A DNA stretch of 64,000 bases from Leguminivora glycinivorella (GCF_023078275.1 NC_062975.1:15041141-15105140), one strand, 5' to 3'; counted from the stretch's first letter, positions 11,280 through 22,826 are shown. Notes: generated by a model not told the origin, from the letters alone. Numbers and translations are program-made.

Positions 11280-11833
11280 GACACGAGTGAAAAACTAATT
11301 TACACGCTACATTATGCTCACGATATTAACTCTATCCTCGTGTTACTGAATATCCTATTCTGTTTGTACCAGCAAGTCCATGCGGTCGGACCCTGCGAGG
11401 GGCAAGTATTACATTAAATTATTAATGATACTTATAATAAATTCCGTTTTTAATTTGAAGGCAGGTGAGAGGAGAGATTAGGTAGGTTTTAGCGAGCGGT
11501 GTTGATGAATTATTTCATTTATTTCGGGCTGGCTTGTCCTTTAAGGCTAGACGGATTAGTAGTGCTTGTGTAACCGTGTAGTCATTAAGTAATGTTACTA
11601 GCAAAAGGCCGACAAAACAAATGCTACAAAATGTAGTAGTTAATTAAGTGCAACGATACTCAAGTGGTTAAAACGCGAGCAAAATGTCCGGAGTCGTGAT
11701 CGTTTGGCAGCGTGCCTAGAAGGCTGGCCGTGGCCACATAGATTTACTTCTCTGGATATCAATGATCCGCTGTGCTAAACATCGGCCCGCCCTTTGGCTA
11801 TCCATACTTATACTTAGACTTATACTTATTACT
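11280..11833. other. Intergenic, no feature seen
   Basis: No gene recognised. It may contain diverged repeat sequence. Confidence 0.35.
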
Positions 11834-12008
11834 TATAATATTATAATTGGGAAAGTGTGTATGTCTGTTTGTTTGTCCGTCTTTTAGGGCAAAACGGAGC
11901 GACGAATTGACGTGATTTTTTAAGTGGAGATAGATGAAGAGATGGAGAGTGACATAGGCTACATTTTGTCTCTTTCTAACGCGAGCGAAGCTGCGGGCAA
12001 AAGCTAGT
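11834..12008 (-). repeat. CGGCTTCGC-family repeat, copy 1
   Basis: Reverse copy of a repeat whose plus form begins ACTAGCTTTTGCCCGCGGCT and ends near TTTATAATATTAGTATGG. Here it runs from TTATAATATTATAATTGGGA to GCGGGCAAAAGCTAGT. Other copies: 17483, 17713, 18493, 37698, 51765 and 60150. A related end lies at 42420. The consistent ends suggest a SINE or LINE-tail family. Confidence 0.75.
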
Positions 12009-12183
12009 TCTCAATAAACCTCGCCCACTTTGAAAGCCTCAGACTATGTAGGTATGTCATCCCGGTCAGTAGCCACTAGCAAATTAGTACGCACTAAGAT
12101 AGATTGGGTAGGTAAAGGTATTACCTACTTCGGTTGATGGAAGAAATTTCTGCCACAACCTACACTCGTATAGACTTATCCCC

Positions 12184-12300
12184 TTATTCATAAACGTTCA
12201 CTAAAGTTATCAAGCCGATAAAGTTCGTTTGTCCCTTTCCGACGTATTGGTGTGATAGAATTACGAGGTGATTCAAACGCCCACAGTTATCACTATTATA
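12184..12300 (+). repeat. Half MITE (TTATTCATAAACGTTCACT)
   Basis: TTATTCATAAACGTTCACTA, then GATAAAGTTCGTTTGTCCCT and the start of a turn-around (GACGTATTGGTGTGATA). The matching right arm is missing. A second half-copy is at 44089-44175, where the AGGGACAAAC reversal is visible. Confidence 0.55.
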
Positions 12301-12619
12301 AAAAAAAATTGCCTTCATCAACATTCAACACAATATAATTATTAAATCGATGCCGTGTGACTGTTAATGGGTTAAGCCACGATAAGTACTTAAAAATCGT
12401 ATTACAACGGTTGAATCGGTACTTCTTTATGATCGAATATTCAGGTTAAGGAAGAGATGGGAAATCCGAAAGCTACTCGTTGTAGGAGACGACAATTATA
12501 CTGCTCTGTTTGAGACAAGCCGATTAAAACGCTATTGGAACGAGAACTTATATATGAACCCTATTCGCACTTTTAAAATCTTCACCTGATTTTAGAGGTA
12601 TATTAGTGGCCTCAAGATT

Positions 12620-12705
12620 TATTTATTAAACCTTTATTGCACAAAGAAATTACTATACAAAAAGCGGACTTAATAACATAGGCATTCTCTACCGGTCAAC
12701 CTAAT
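12620..12705 (-). repeat. LINE 3' UTR fragment, reversed
   Basis: TTTATTAAACCTTTATTGCA followed by GCATTCTCTACCGG. It is the reverse-oriented relative of the 3' end at 7401-7480. Confidence 0.5.
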
Positions 12706-13361
12706 TATGTTATAGGTGTTCCAAAAATGAGGCGCGTATCTTGAGCAAATGCGTCATATGGACATAAGTGTGGAAGTACATTCTGTTATTCTGTGCTCAA
12801 TATTTGTCATTATTGTATGACTACTTATAACCTATTAGTTATATGTATATTATCTTATTAATGGCCTGCACCACAAGTACGAGTGAGACGAACAGTATAT
12901 TATAGTATTTTCGATAACCAAATATTCGTTATATACCTGTAATCGATGTTTCAATTGAAGGCCCTCGGGTTAATTATTTGAGAACGATACTAACGTAAAT
13001 GCTGCACGTATTTATCCCACATTCAATACCTGTGCTCACTAATTAAAATGATAAATTAAAAATTTGATGAAATATTTTATGCACTCCATAATCTGCTGAA
13101 AGATATTTTCCCTTCAGTTTTCCCATTTAGTATGATAAAAGAGAAAATGCCCTTTGACCGATCGAATGGTAGAATATATGACTGCATTGGTTTCTGAGAA
13201 TTGGGTGAATAGATTGAATAATTATTATTGATTTTAAATATCAGCATTTCGGAACTGGGCTGTTTCTTCCATGCTAGGAGATAGTAAAGTGGCACTTTTC
13301 TGTTCTAGGATTCTAATTTTTACGTTTTTGCAATTTTTGACTTAAGTAATATTTTACAGTA
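12706..13361. other. Intergenic, no gene seen
   Basis: AT-rich sequence. A reverse-strand open frame at 13077-13295 has no recognisable domain and is not proposed as a gene. Confidence 0.35.
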
Positions 13362-13582
13362 AGGTACAGCGGGGCAAATCTCGACTGGGGGGGCAATTGT
13401 AACTAATCCATTTTTTCCATTATTACACTATGATGTTTTGAGTTCTACATGTATCTACTGAACACGCCTACTATACCGGTGTATAACTGGTGGACACTAT
13501 TTAATAATGCAAACATTGTAAAACTTGGAAAAAATGGACCAGTTACATTTGCCCCCCAGTCGAGATTTGCCCCGCTGTACCT
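13362..13582. mobile_element. MITE with AGGTACAGCGGGGC ends
   Basis: 221 bp flanked by TA on both sides. The inverted repeats are long: AGGTACAGCGGGGCAAATCT at the left, matched at the right by AGATTTGCCCCGCTGTACCT. The internal segment (about 13410-13520) recurs inverted and without the ends at 32075-32170. Confidence 0.8.
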
Positions 13583-13584
13583 TA

Positions 13585-14148
13585 GATAAATTTTAATAAT
13601 ATTTGAAATGTTACAATAAATAAGAAGTAGGTATGTTGAAAAATAGTACTACGAAGTATGTTTAACTATACCTCATTAACTATTAAGCTAATATACCGGC
13701 TTACATTAAAACACGCCTTTTAAAACTCTTAAGGATAGTTTTCCTGGCTACATTTATTCAAAACTAAACCCATGTTTCCTGCATTCAAAACTATCGCCAC
13801 ACTCACAAGCCCGTTTCATATTTCTAGACTTAAAACACGATTTATCATGGACACAGGTATGCAAGATGTCCCCTAACGACCCCGTGCCCAGAAACGTTTG
13901 GGACAACCCAAATGGTTAAATAATCTCCTAGTATCATTCTCCAAGCTATATACATAATGCAAAAGTAAAGAGTAATATTGGACTTTTTAATATAGTAAAA
14001 CATAAAATGCTGTGATATATGTAGATAGTATAAATAGACACGAGCTAGACATAATCACACAGTAACACCCTCCTCGTCCGATAATGCACTTAGTCGTAAA
14101 TATTCCGCAAATCCATACAATAAGTACTATAATTATACTTTCAATCAT
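13585..14148. other. Intergenic, no gene seen
   Basis: No supported feature. It ends at a CATA microsatellite belonging to the next repeat. Confidence 0.35.
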
Positions 14149-14216
14149 ACATACATACATACATACAATCACGCCTGTATCCCATATAGGGCTAGGCAGA
14201 ACACATGATGAAACTA
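14149..14216 (-). repeat. LINE 3' end, reversed
   Basis: CATA microsatellite, then CAATCACGCCTGTATCCCAT and GGCAGAACACATG: the complement of the 3' end at 1768-1890. Confidence 0.6.
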
Positions 14217-14614
14217 CTATACTATACTACTACATACCATGAAACTACTATTATACTTTCAATCACTTGAAAATTTACCAACTTAATTAGGTCAAAATTA
14301 TTTTTGTAGTTTTGATTTCTGGCGAGTGGTCACTTGTATCAATATCATATAGGTAAGTAAAAAGGCAAAGAGCGTAAATAATAAATCAAATGAGAAAAGT
14401 ATATAAAATGCTCCAGTCTGGGATTTTTTGGGGACAAAAAGAATTTACACGCACAGACCCTGTCTGAATGACCCGATTTAAATTCTCGGGAGTCACGGGT
14501 ACTAAAACAAAGATAGTTTTAGGTTTAGTTCAACTAACGTATGTATAGTATTTACCCGTGCGACATGTTTTTTAGAACCAAAGGTCTTTATTTTCAGGCA
14601 CTTGTACTATCAAC
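14217..14614. other. Intergenic, no gene seen
   Basis: A local duplication of a CATGAAACTACTAT-like segment follows the LINE tail. Otherwise nothing recognised. Confidence 0.35.
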
Positions 14615-14676
14615 AGCAAAAGTGCATGGCGAATTTAATAATGAATTCATTCATTATTTCTCCATGCAATTTTGCA
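14615..14676. repeat. Short hairpin, second copy
   Basis: Palindrome with arms GCAAAAGTGCATGG and CCATGCAATTTTGC around GAATTC. Related to the palindrome at 823-884. Confidence 0.55.
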
Positions 14677-14924
14677 GCTCACTGTACATGAGCAGTATCC
14701 GAGATTGTAAGGGTGACTGAAATACGTATTTTCTTGAATAATGATGTTCTCTATAATTTACTGGCGGGTGTATATAGAACAATAGGCTACTTTCCTATAC
14801 TTAAAATATTTAAATGCAGTGCACGAAAGAAAGCACCAAATAATTAGAAGAAAAACAGCTATTTTAAACAACACACAACAAACAAACAAACAAACAGTTA
14901 TATTTAATAGTTATTTGTTATACA

Positions 14925-15100
14925 AGGGGGCAAAGTTGTATTTTAACGCCGAGTGTGGAATTGAAAAACGAGCAAGTGAAAGGATTTTATAGTTGAACCA
15001 CGAGCGAAGCGAGTGGTTCGAGAATAGAATCCTGAACTTGCGAGTTTTTTAACATACGAGAAGTAAAATACATTTGCACCCGAGTGTAACACAAAACTTT
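14925..15100. repeat. Long imperfect hairpin repeat
   Basis: Complementary blocks: TTGTATTTTA with TAAAATACA, GAGCAAGTGAAAGGATT with AATCCTGAACTTGCGAG, and a central CCACGAGC/GCGAGTGG stem. Non-coding, similar in design to 3562-3689. Confidence 0.5.
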
Positions 15101-15309
15101 TCCTCTCACTATAACGAGGAAACTACAACGCAAAAAATGCGTTTGTCACTGCTCCCAGTAGTTACACAGAAGGTGGTAAATCATCTTTATTACTAGATTC
15201 ACCTACTTTTATCAATTTTAAAGCAGTTAATTTGACTTTATTCAAGGTCAAAATTTAAGTAATTTAATTACTTTAGCCACTAGATTCACCTACTTTTATC
15301 ATTATTTTA

Positions 15310-15760
15310 AAGGGGAAAACATAATTTCTATTATTTCATATAGTTAATTTGAAATCGTTTTGATTCTTAAAAAAGTTGATTTGACTAATAGTACTTTAGC
15401 CCATTGGACTGGTTTTTTTGACAGATCCTTTGAAACGGATAAAATGCCATCGGAAAATTTTTGACCATCCATTACTGGTAGAGACCATATTAAAGAACAA
15501 AACACGTGTTTCCGAGCTAGTGAGGCGAAAACATAATTTCTATTATTTCATATAGTTCCATATTAGTAAATCGTTTTGACAGTTCTTAAAAAAAGTTGAT
15601 TTGACTAATAGTGGGAAACTAGCCCATTGGACTGGTATTTACAGATCCTTTGAAACGCGAAATGTAGAAATGTAGAGACCATCGGAAAATACCTGATACA
15701 AGGATGACTGATGATTTTGGATCGTTGGTTCATCCATTAATGAGTAGAGACCATATCCTG
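15310..15760 (+). repeat. Tandem direct duplication, about 210-bp unit
   Basis: Two diverged direct copies (about 15310-15500 and 15530-15755). Both contain AAAACATAATTTCTATTATT, AAGTTGATTTGACTAATAGT, CCCATTGGACTGGT, CAGATCCTTTGAAACG and CATCCATTA...GTAGAGACCATAT. No coding sense. Its relation to any TE is unclear. Confidence 0.7.
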
Positions 15761-16150
15761 TGGAGCATAGCCGGTTCATGTACCTACATATTTTTGTAGG
15801 TAAATACTGCAAAGAGAATGTATTAAAATGTTACTAGTAAATTCATATCTGAAACGAATTTAAAACATTTTCCGACCGACGGAAAACCGAATGAAAGTGG
15901 TATAGGTAGCTAACGGGAGTTTGGATTTTTTAGTACAGTTAAATTTTTCGATAGCCAGAAACCTTACTTTCTATGTAAAAAGTAGTAAAAACTATTACAT
16001 TTTTTTTTCGTAAAACTCTAAGCCAGTTTTGAGTGGTTTTACTCTTCTATTAGATTTTCAGTTCGTTCCCAAATCTATTTGTTGGTATCCATAAGGCTCT
16101 TTGTTTGATGGAAATACGTGAATATGGTTTATCATTTTATACCCAAACAC
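15761..16150. other. Intergenic, no feature seen
   Basis: Nothing recognised between the tandem duplication and the next MITE. Confidence 0.35.
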
Positions 16151-16153
16151 ATA

Positions 16154-16296
16154 TCGTCATTACTTTTAAAAAAACTTGTATCTTCATCTGTCAATGACAA
16201 GAAAATTGTAGTAAGTATGTATGGAATGCATATAGACACTGCGTTTTAACTTTGAGGAACAGCGTGCGATACGAGATTTTTTAAAAGTAGTGACGA
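16154..16296 (+). mobile_element. TCGTCAC-family MITE, copy 3
   Basis: Ends TCGTCATTACTTTT and AAAAGTAGTGACGA, flanked by TA on both sides. Confidence 0.8.
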
Positions 16297-16361
16297 TACG
16301 TAACTCCGTATAGACGGATAAAATCCAAGAAAAAAATGTACTCATCATATCCCTAGAGAAA

Positions 16362-16575
16362 ATGGTACGGCGGCCTAGATGGCGTTGGGGAACGCTCGGC
16401 TAAATGGCACTAATATTAATATTTGACATTTTAACACATATCAAGCTAACAATATGGGCCAAATTGTCAAAACTAAGGTTCAAAAGTTTTAAGCTTGTAT
16501 CGAGAGGTGGCAGTCTATGCACTGTGATTACACATTTCACTTTGACAGTAACTCTCTATAATACTCGATCCTCTT
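16362..16575 (+). repeat. Dispersed repeat (GGCCTAGATGGCG)
   Basis: Contains GGCCTAGATGGCGTT, CACTAATATTAATATTTGAC, CAATATGGGCCAAATTGTCA and CATTTCACTTTGACAGTAAC. The same order occurs reversed at 63748-63995, so the two are copies of one repeat. Confidence 0.65.
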
Positions 16576-16930
16576 TGTTATACCTTAAAGCTCTGAGTTT
16601 ATATAATTAAATAAATCAACGAGGATATTCGTTCGAATGAAATATATGTCAATTTAAAAATATAATTTGCTTTTTATTTAACTAACAGAAACAAACGGAT
16701 TTTTTATAACGAAGTTACTTATTAAAGAGCATGTTGAGAAAATGTTTTTCTTATATACGAATACACATCTTTTACGTAGGTACAATTAAAATTAAAACTA
16801 CAAGCATGTAACTGAAAAAAAAAATTCGCTGTTTAAATTGCTCCCAATGAAGCATTTTTCAGTAGCTTCTTCAGCAGCGAATAATTTAATGTTTAATAAA
16901 AACTTGCTGATTGCAGTTCAAACTGTCTGT
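16576..16930. other. AT-rich intergenic
   Basis: No feature recognised. Confidence 0.35.
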
Positions 16931-16938
16931 GACGGAGA

Positions 16939-17308
16939 CAGGGTTCGAAAATATCCGATATTTATAATAAATATCAAAATATCGGATATTTATGATATAT
17001 ATCGGATATATATCAACTTTGATATATATCCATTTTGTATGGAAGGCATATTATTATTTTGTTGCATTATTTATGAATACAGGGAAAATTAAAAAAACAT
17101 AACATTTAGTAAAAAAGAGTAACAAACACATAAAAATTATATTTTTAATAATGTTACATTTTTTTACCATTTTTGTATTGCAATATTTATAAAAAAAGTG
17201 ATATTATATCGGATATTTATATCCATTGATATATATCGTCGAACCCAGCTGGATATATATCCGATATATATCGGATATATATCCATTGATATATATCCTC
17301 GAACCCTG
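16939..17308. mobile_element. hAT MITE built from GATATATATCC repeats
   Basis: 370 bp with termini CAGGGTTCGA and TCGAACCCTG. Flanks GACGGAGA (16931-16938) and GACGGATA (17309-17316) match at 7 of 8 positions, fitting an aged 8-bp hAT duplication. Both subterminal regions carry clustered ATATCCGATAT/GATATATATCC motifs. CGAACCC-type motifs recur internally near 17240. No transposase. Confidence 0.8.
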
Positions 17309-17482
17309 GACGGATACGCAAGGCATAGCTCGTATAGTAGTATTCCTGTTTTGATTTTAGCACACCGTCACAACGTTGCTAGCAATGCATTCATAATTTG
17401 ATTATATCAAAGACACTCTGTGAATTAGTCTACAATAGGACTGTTATTAGAGATTCGATATTAATGTTCTGACTGAATACTA

Positions 17483-17712
17483 GCTTTTGCCCGCGGCTTC
17501 GCTTGCGTTAAATTCGAAAATTGCGGAATGCTCCATACAAACTTCCACCCCCTATTTTAGGAAAGTGGGGGATTAGAAAGAGACAAAAAGTAGCCTATGT
17601 CACTCTCCATCTCTTTAACTATCTCCATTTAAAAAATCACGTCTATTCGTCGCTCCGTTTGACCGTGAAAGACGGACAAACAAACAGACACACACAGATT
17701 CCTTTTTATAAT
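17483..17712 (+). repeat. CGGCTTCGC-family repeat, copy 2
   Basis: Starts TAGCTTTTGCCCGCGGCTTC, contains AAAAAGTAGCCTATGTCACT and ends TTTATAATAC. It has an extra segment (about 17515-17570) absent from most copies. It abuts copy 3 in tandem. Confidence 0.75.
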
Positions 17713-17890
17713 ACTAGCGTTTGCCCGCGGCTTTGCTCGCGTTAGAAAGAGACAAAGAGTAGCCTAATACGTCACTCTCCATCCCTGAAACTATCTCCAG
17801 AAAAAAATCACGTCAATTCGTCGCCCCGTTTTGCCGTGAAAGACGGACAAACAAACAGACACACAAACTTTCCTTTTTATAATATTAGTA
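17713..17890 (+). repeat. CGGCTTCGC-family repeat, copy 3
   Basis: TAGCGTTTGCCCGCGGCTTT to TTATAATATTAGTATGGA, directly following copy 2, probably by insertion into its tail. Confidence 0.75.
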
Positions 17891-17923
17891 TGGATAGATA
17901 TTCATTAGATTTGAAAAGACATA

Positions 17924-18068
17924 TCGTCACTACTTTTAAAAAAACTTGTATCTTCGTCTGTCAATGAAAAGAAAATTGTAGTAAGTGTGTATGGAATGCA
18001 TATAGACTTATTGCGTTTTAACTTTGAGAAGCAGCGTGAGATACGAGATTTTTTAAAAGTAGTGACGA
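17924..18068 (+). mobile_element. TCGTCAC-family MITE, copy 4
   Basis: Ends TCGTCACTACTTTT and AAAAGTAGTGACGA with TA on both flanks. Confidence 0.8.
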
Positions 18069-18492
18069 TATCCGAGAGTAGTAATTTTTAAAAGCAGAAA
18101 TTGACATCAGAAGAATGTTTATCAAGAAAACGTTGCACACAAATATCGACTTTCTAGAATAACAAGTAACTTCAAAGACATATTTTCCTTCAAATTCAAT
18201 ATTTATTAGATTGTCTTTATTTTAAGTTTCTACTTTATTACAGTGACGTAAAGGCAAAAATAGGTTTGTCATTTGAAACATTAGAGACACCGTCACTTGT
18301 TGCACTGGGATGTGACACACGTCAGGCAATGTTTCCATTACTATACGAGAAAGCGATTCCAGATTGATAAATATTATTATGTAGGTATATTCTTACACAA
18401 ACTACGTAAGTACTACCACGTTACATATAAGTACCAAGAATACCTTGTGTTGTGGGCAGACAACAACAATATAAGTACATTTATTTATAAAT

Positions 18493-18662
18493 TACTAGCT
18501 TTTGCCCGCGGCTTCGCTCACGTTAGAAAGAGACAAAAAGTAGCCTATGTCACTCTCCTTTAACTATCTCCACTTAAAAAATCACGTCAATTCGTCGCTC
18601 CGTTTAGCCGTGAAAGACGGACAAACAAACAGACACACACACTTTCCCATTTATAATATTAA
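18493..18662 (+). repeat. CGGCTTCGC-family repeat, copy 4
   Basis: ACTAGCTTTTGCCCGCGGCT to CATTTATAATATTAAGTA. It retains the full conserved body, including GACGGACAAACAAACAGACA. Confidence 0.75.
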
Positions 18663-18852
18663 GTAAATATGTATTATACCATGACTACTTGGGTGCTGAA
18701 AATTGAGGCTTCTAGTTTTATCCAGAACGGAGTAACAGGGGGTTGAAAATGGTCTGAAATGCTTCGAGAAAAGGATGGTACGGCCGTGCCTCTTTTTGCT
18801 CGACTTGGCGGGGGCACTGCCGTGCCCCCAGATCCATGGAAAACATGTAAGT

Positions 18853-18968
18853 CAAATAATGAATTGAAATACGGTTGTACTCACGTTATAATAACGATTG
18901 TAATAACGTGAGTGCAACCGTATTTCAATTAATTATTTGAATATGTCTCACGAAAGTTTAACGTGTAT
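18853..18968 (+). mobile_element. Hairpin-tail element, family B copy 1
   Basis: 116 bp. Hairpin arms CAAATAATGAATTGAAATAC and a near-perfect complement ending TTATTTG pair around GTACTCACGTTA...TAACGTGAGTGC. A non-palindromic tail follows (ATATGTCTCACGAAAGTTTA, then ACGTGTAT). It is bounded by an exact 11-bp repeat AACATGTAAGT (18842-18852 and 18969-18979). Confidence 0.75.
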
Positions 18969-18979
18969 AACATGTAAGT

Positions 18980-19512
18980 AATTTGACTTTGTGCTCATCA
19001 CAAAAACAACCTTTACCAGGGTTCAAAACTAGGGTCATTGGGAGGCAGATTAATCAGGCCAGACCTCTATCCACCCTTCCTTTAACTTCCGTGGCTGTGA
19101 CTTGAATTGTCACTCAAAGCAGTCCTTTTCACTAATGGTACCTATTGCATACGTTTCTGCGTTTTAAAGCATTAATTCAGACCTTTCTATGTTATTTCGC
19201 CTCGCTCTGTAAGTTGCCCGTATTTGCCAAGCAGTTGCAATGGCGCTGGAAGCATTGTGGGCAAGATTGTTTAAACGATGTGTATGAAAGGTCACGTTCT
19301 ATTACGAAAACCTCGGCATATGCGCCATTTTTGTTGAAAAATATGAAGGATGCCTACATATATTGTTTAGACGCATAGAAATCTTCAGCGAAATAAAAAT
19401 ATGTATATTATGTTAAATAGATAATATTAAATGAATGATTTGATGTACTTAGATTGAAACTGATATTATATCATTTTTTCGTATCAATAGTGCAATGTCC
19501 TAATAAAAATGT
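18980..19512. other. Intergenic, no gene accepted
   Basis: A plus-strand open frame at 19145-19378 has no recognisable domain. Nothing else recognised. Confidence 0.35.
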
Positions 19513-19525
19513 AAATTCATTCTAT

Positions 19526-20255
19526 ATAACACTTTAAGTTCTCGCGCTTTGTACACATATTTAAAGTCACATACAGGCCGAACGCGATTAATTAACATTT
19601 TTTACCTTTTTTCCCAACGTTTCGGCCAGGTTGGGCGGATGTTGTGAGTGCTGTGTGTCGTGCGGTGGGAAATAAACATTAACTAAAAGCACTAGATTCA
19701 TGTTACCAAATACTCTAAACTCATGGCCTAATGATGTAAATCGTAACATAATTAATAATATACACAAGACAAAAACAATAATAAAAAACCTATTGTTACC
19801 AAGTACAGGTGCGCACGCACCCGGGTTGTTTACAAACAACCGGCTAAAATAAATGCTTCTTTCCTTATTAATTAGATAAGAACTGTTTAAATACCTACTT
19901 AGATATAAATTTAGATTAATACCTTTAGTGAATAAAAATACCTACAATGTAAACGAGCGACAACGGCGGCAGATAAACCGTTAGCGGTTTTCGCTCGCTG
20001 TTCAAATGTTAAAAAATAGTATATAAGTGTTTTTAGATAAATAAATTAAAAAAAATATATATATTTATTTATTTGTCTACCCCGAACATTTATATAAATT
20101 AATATCGGGTAGTTTTGTGGTGTTTACATCTCCGGTGACACTTTGCTGGGACGTCAGTCTTCAGCGACCACGGCCAGTGCAACCTGGCCGAAGCGTTGGG
20201 AAAAAAGGTAAAATAATGTTAATTAATCGAGTTCGACCTGTATGTGACTTTAAAT
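19526..20255 (-). mobile_element. Hairpin-tail element, family C, long form with cargo
   Basis: 730 bp bounded by an exact 13-bp repeat AAATTCATTCTAT (19513-19525 and 20256-20268). The tail (minus strand) is at the left (TAACACTTTAAGTTCTCGCG...). The hairpin arms are about 19560-19634 and 20186-20255, sharing TTTAAAGTCACATACAGG, GAACGCGATTAATTAACAT-like and CCCAACG...CGGCCAGG blocks. About 550 bp lie between the arms, unlike the 131-bp relative at 20880-21010. A minus-strand frame at 19588-19839 is mostly arm plus a hydrophobic stretch and is not claimed as a gene. Confidence 0.75.
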
Positions 20256-20268
20256 AAATTCATTCTAT

Positions 20269-20866
20269 CCGTCTAAAAATCCTTTGTTCCTGAATTAGCT
20301 TTCAACTTTTCAAATGGGCTATAAATGTTATAATAGTTGAAAACCCATTTGTGCGCCGTCATCTATTCAATACCTGTTACAGTGCAGTTTAACGTGATAT
20401 TACGCCAAACTAGAATAACAGTAACTGTTAAAATCACAAATGTGTTTAGTTAAAACATGATCCAAGTAGAATTTGCGTATGCTGGTTTTTGCATTAGACG
20501 TGGAATACAATTTTAAAGGCAAATTGCAAAAAACGAAAAATCGAAAAAATGCACATAACGGAATTGGCAATCTCAACGACGAGTTATTATTTGCAAGTAA
20601 GTACAGATTATACATGCACATTTATCATTTTAATTAACATTCAAACATTATTGGTGTGCAAAAATTCTGTCGCATTTCATACACAAAGTAAATAAATGTC
20701 AACATATTAATACAATAAACTAATTAATAGTACTGTCGGATATAAAATACAATTAAAATTTAGACAAATGAAATTTTGCCAAGTCAAAAGATCACTATAC
20801 AATTCAAAAATTCATTTTAATTGAAATATTTGTGGTGTTGTAGACCTAAAATAAAACGTCCTTACG
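20269..20866. other. Intergenic
   Basis: Contains the second copy of the ATGCACATAACGGAATTGGC motif (about 20548-20581). No gene. Confidence 0.4.
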
Positions 20867-20879
20867 TATCAAGTACGTA

Positions 20880-21010
20880 TAACACTTTAAGTTCTCGCGC
20901 TTTGTACACATATTTAAAGTCACACACAGGTCGAACGCGATTAATTAACATTATTTTTAAAGGTAAAAATAATGTTAATTAATCGCGTTCGACCTGTGTG
21001 TGACTTTAAA
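20880..21010 (-). mobile_element. Hairpin-tail element, family C, short form
   Basis: 131 bp bounded by an exact 13-bp repeat TATCAAGTACGTA (20867-20879 and 21011-21023). The left tail TAACACTTTAAGTTCTCGCG precedes a near-perfect hairpin (TTTAAAGTCACACACAGGTC with its complement) closing on a GGTAAAAATAATGTT turn. The ends match the 730-bp element at 19526. Confidence 0.85.
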
Positions 21011-21023
21011 TATCAAGTACGTA

Positions 21024-22826
21024 GCTTGTAATAGTTTCATTTTAAATTCATCTTTCAAAAATCGATGGAATCAGGCGTTACTTTGCGGAAATCCATGATA
21101 ATCAAAATGTAGATTACTTTGCTAATCCGCGAATAGATAACCTGCTAGTCAATCAGTGCTCCCACCGTAAAAATATATACGTAAGTAAATATACCAACCC
21201 TCCACCAAAAATATAATATACGACACGTGTTTCGCCTCTACATCTTGTTGACGGCGCGAGATCCGGCAACTGACAAAAAAATCCAGAATGGTCAGCTATA
21301 TTTGTACCTTGACCACCCTTCGTACCATGAATAAATCTACACGAGTTGATAATCTCCTCTTTGCACGTGTGCCGTACAACGTTTAACAGTGCGGCCCTTT
21401 AAAGTTTCAACATATGCACTTGGCGCACTGGTGCGAAAAAGTAGCCCAATATGTACCTACTGTAATAAGTATTTAAAGGAAAAACAGTGTTGTGTTTTTG
21501 ACCATTGAAATAATTCATACCTCGCCTTTGAAAACGAAACCGACCTAACGCTCAAACAAATCGCTTTTGACTTGTGTTAGTAGTAGATAATACTAATAAC
21601 CAATAAACACAGCATTGTTGTGATATACAAAGTGATACAAAACCAAGCAAAAGTTAAAGTCACATGCAAACGTGCTTCATGCAAAATAGTTCTCAATGCA
21701 GTGCATGTAACTAAACCGTCTAATAAAATTAAGACCTCGTACATTGTAGTCTTCTATTGGAGGACTTAGAAGCGACATTGTATGTCTAACTCCTGAAATG
21801 GTCTCGGTCATTACGGCTGGCAAATAGTGTTGGCAAGGAGTCTAGTCTTATGAGTCTAAATAAATACTAGGCCGTTTCCTTGAGTCTAGTCTCGAGTCCA
21901 TCTGATGATTGCTTACTTCTTGCTTTCTGTAGCGCTACAACCATTTGTGGTTAACCTTCTGTAAATACAGTGCTTTAAAAATAAAAATAAAAATCATTTA
22001 TTGCAGAAAACAGGTTCCATTATATCGTTAGTAGCTTTGCCTCTTTTCTCATTTTTTTTTACTTTTCCTTTTTTTCCAATGAACCATTTGGCTTACCTTA
22101 TGGTCGTTTTTGTCGCGGTTTCCACATAGTTTTAGCATTTGAAACACACATTGGTAGCAAATTATAATTGAATTTAAAAAGTTAGTTTTTCGAGTCTGGG
22201 AGAAAGTCAAAGTGTCGAGCCTTTTATATTCTTTCTTGAACTAAATAGTAAAGCACAAGAAACAGAAGCTTAATTAATAATAATAATGTTAAACTACTAA
22301 TAATTTTAAATTGTCTTGGCGGATGGCAAGAATCTTAAGCGCGACATTGGCTTCATTCGGCATATTCCGATCGGAGTGAGCTTTTTTTAAAGTATGTATT
22401 ATCAAAATAGATGACAATTTGGCAATGGTGAAAATCCTAATCGGATTCTACATATAGTTCTAATAATGATATTCAATTCATCTTTAAATAACGTAAACAC
22501 AATATAAAAAAATATTTGACTAAATTACTTAATTAGCAAATACTCAACAGTACGTAAGACTAAAATTACAAGATACTTCTTAAGACTCGTTTTTGACATC
22601 ACTAGCGTCAACTGGACGTTGTCAGGGTTAACGAGTTGGAGGAAGTTACGATTATTTTCCGCAAGGTTTTATTGCTGTTTCAAGCTTTTTATTTCAATTA
22701 ATCTTAAGTATGTGTACTAAGTAATCTGTTAACATCGGAAGTGACGTATACTTTATATTTCAATAATAAATAGTTTTTCTTAGAAAGGCATTGTTTTTTA
22801 ATTCTCAATCTTATCCCTAGTGCGCA
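21024..22826. other. Intergenic, no gene seen
   Basis: Around 21190-21290 there is a repeat-like segment (ACGACACGTGTTTCGCCTCT). Near 21980 an A-rich ATAAAAATAAAAATCATTTA segment looks like a retroposon tail. No coding region could be supported. Confidence 0.35.
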
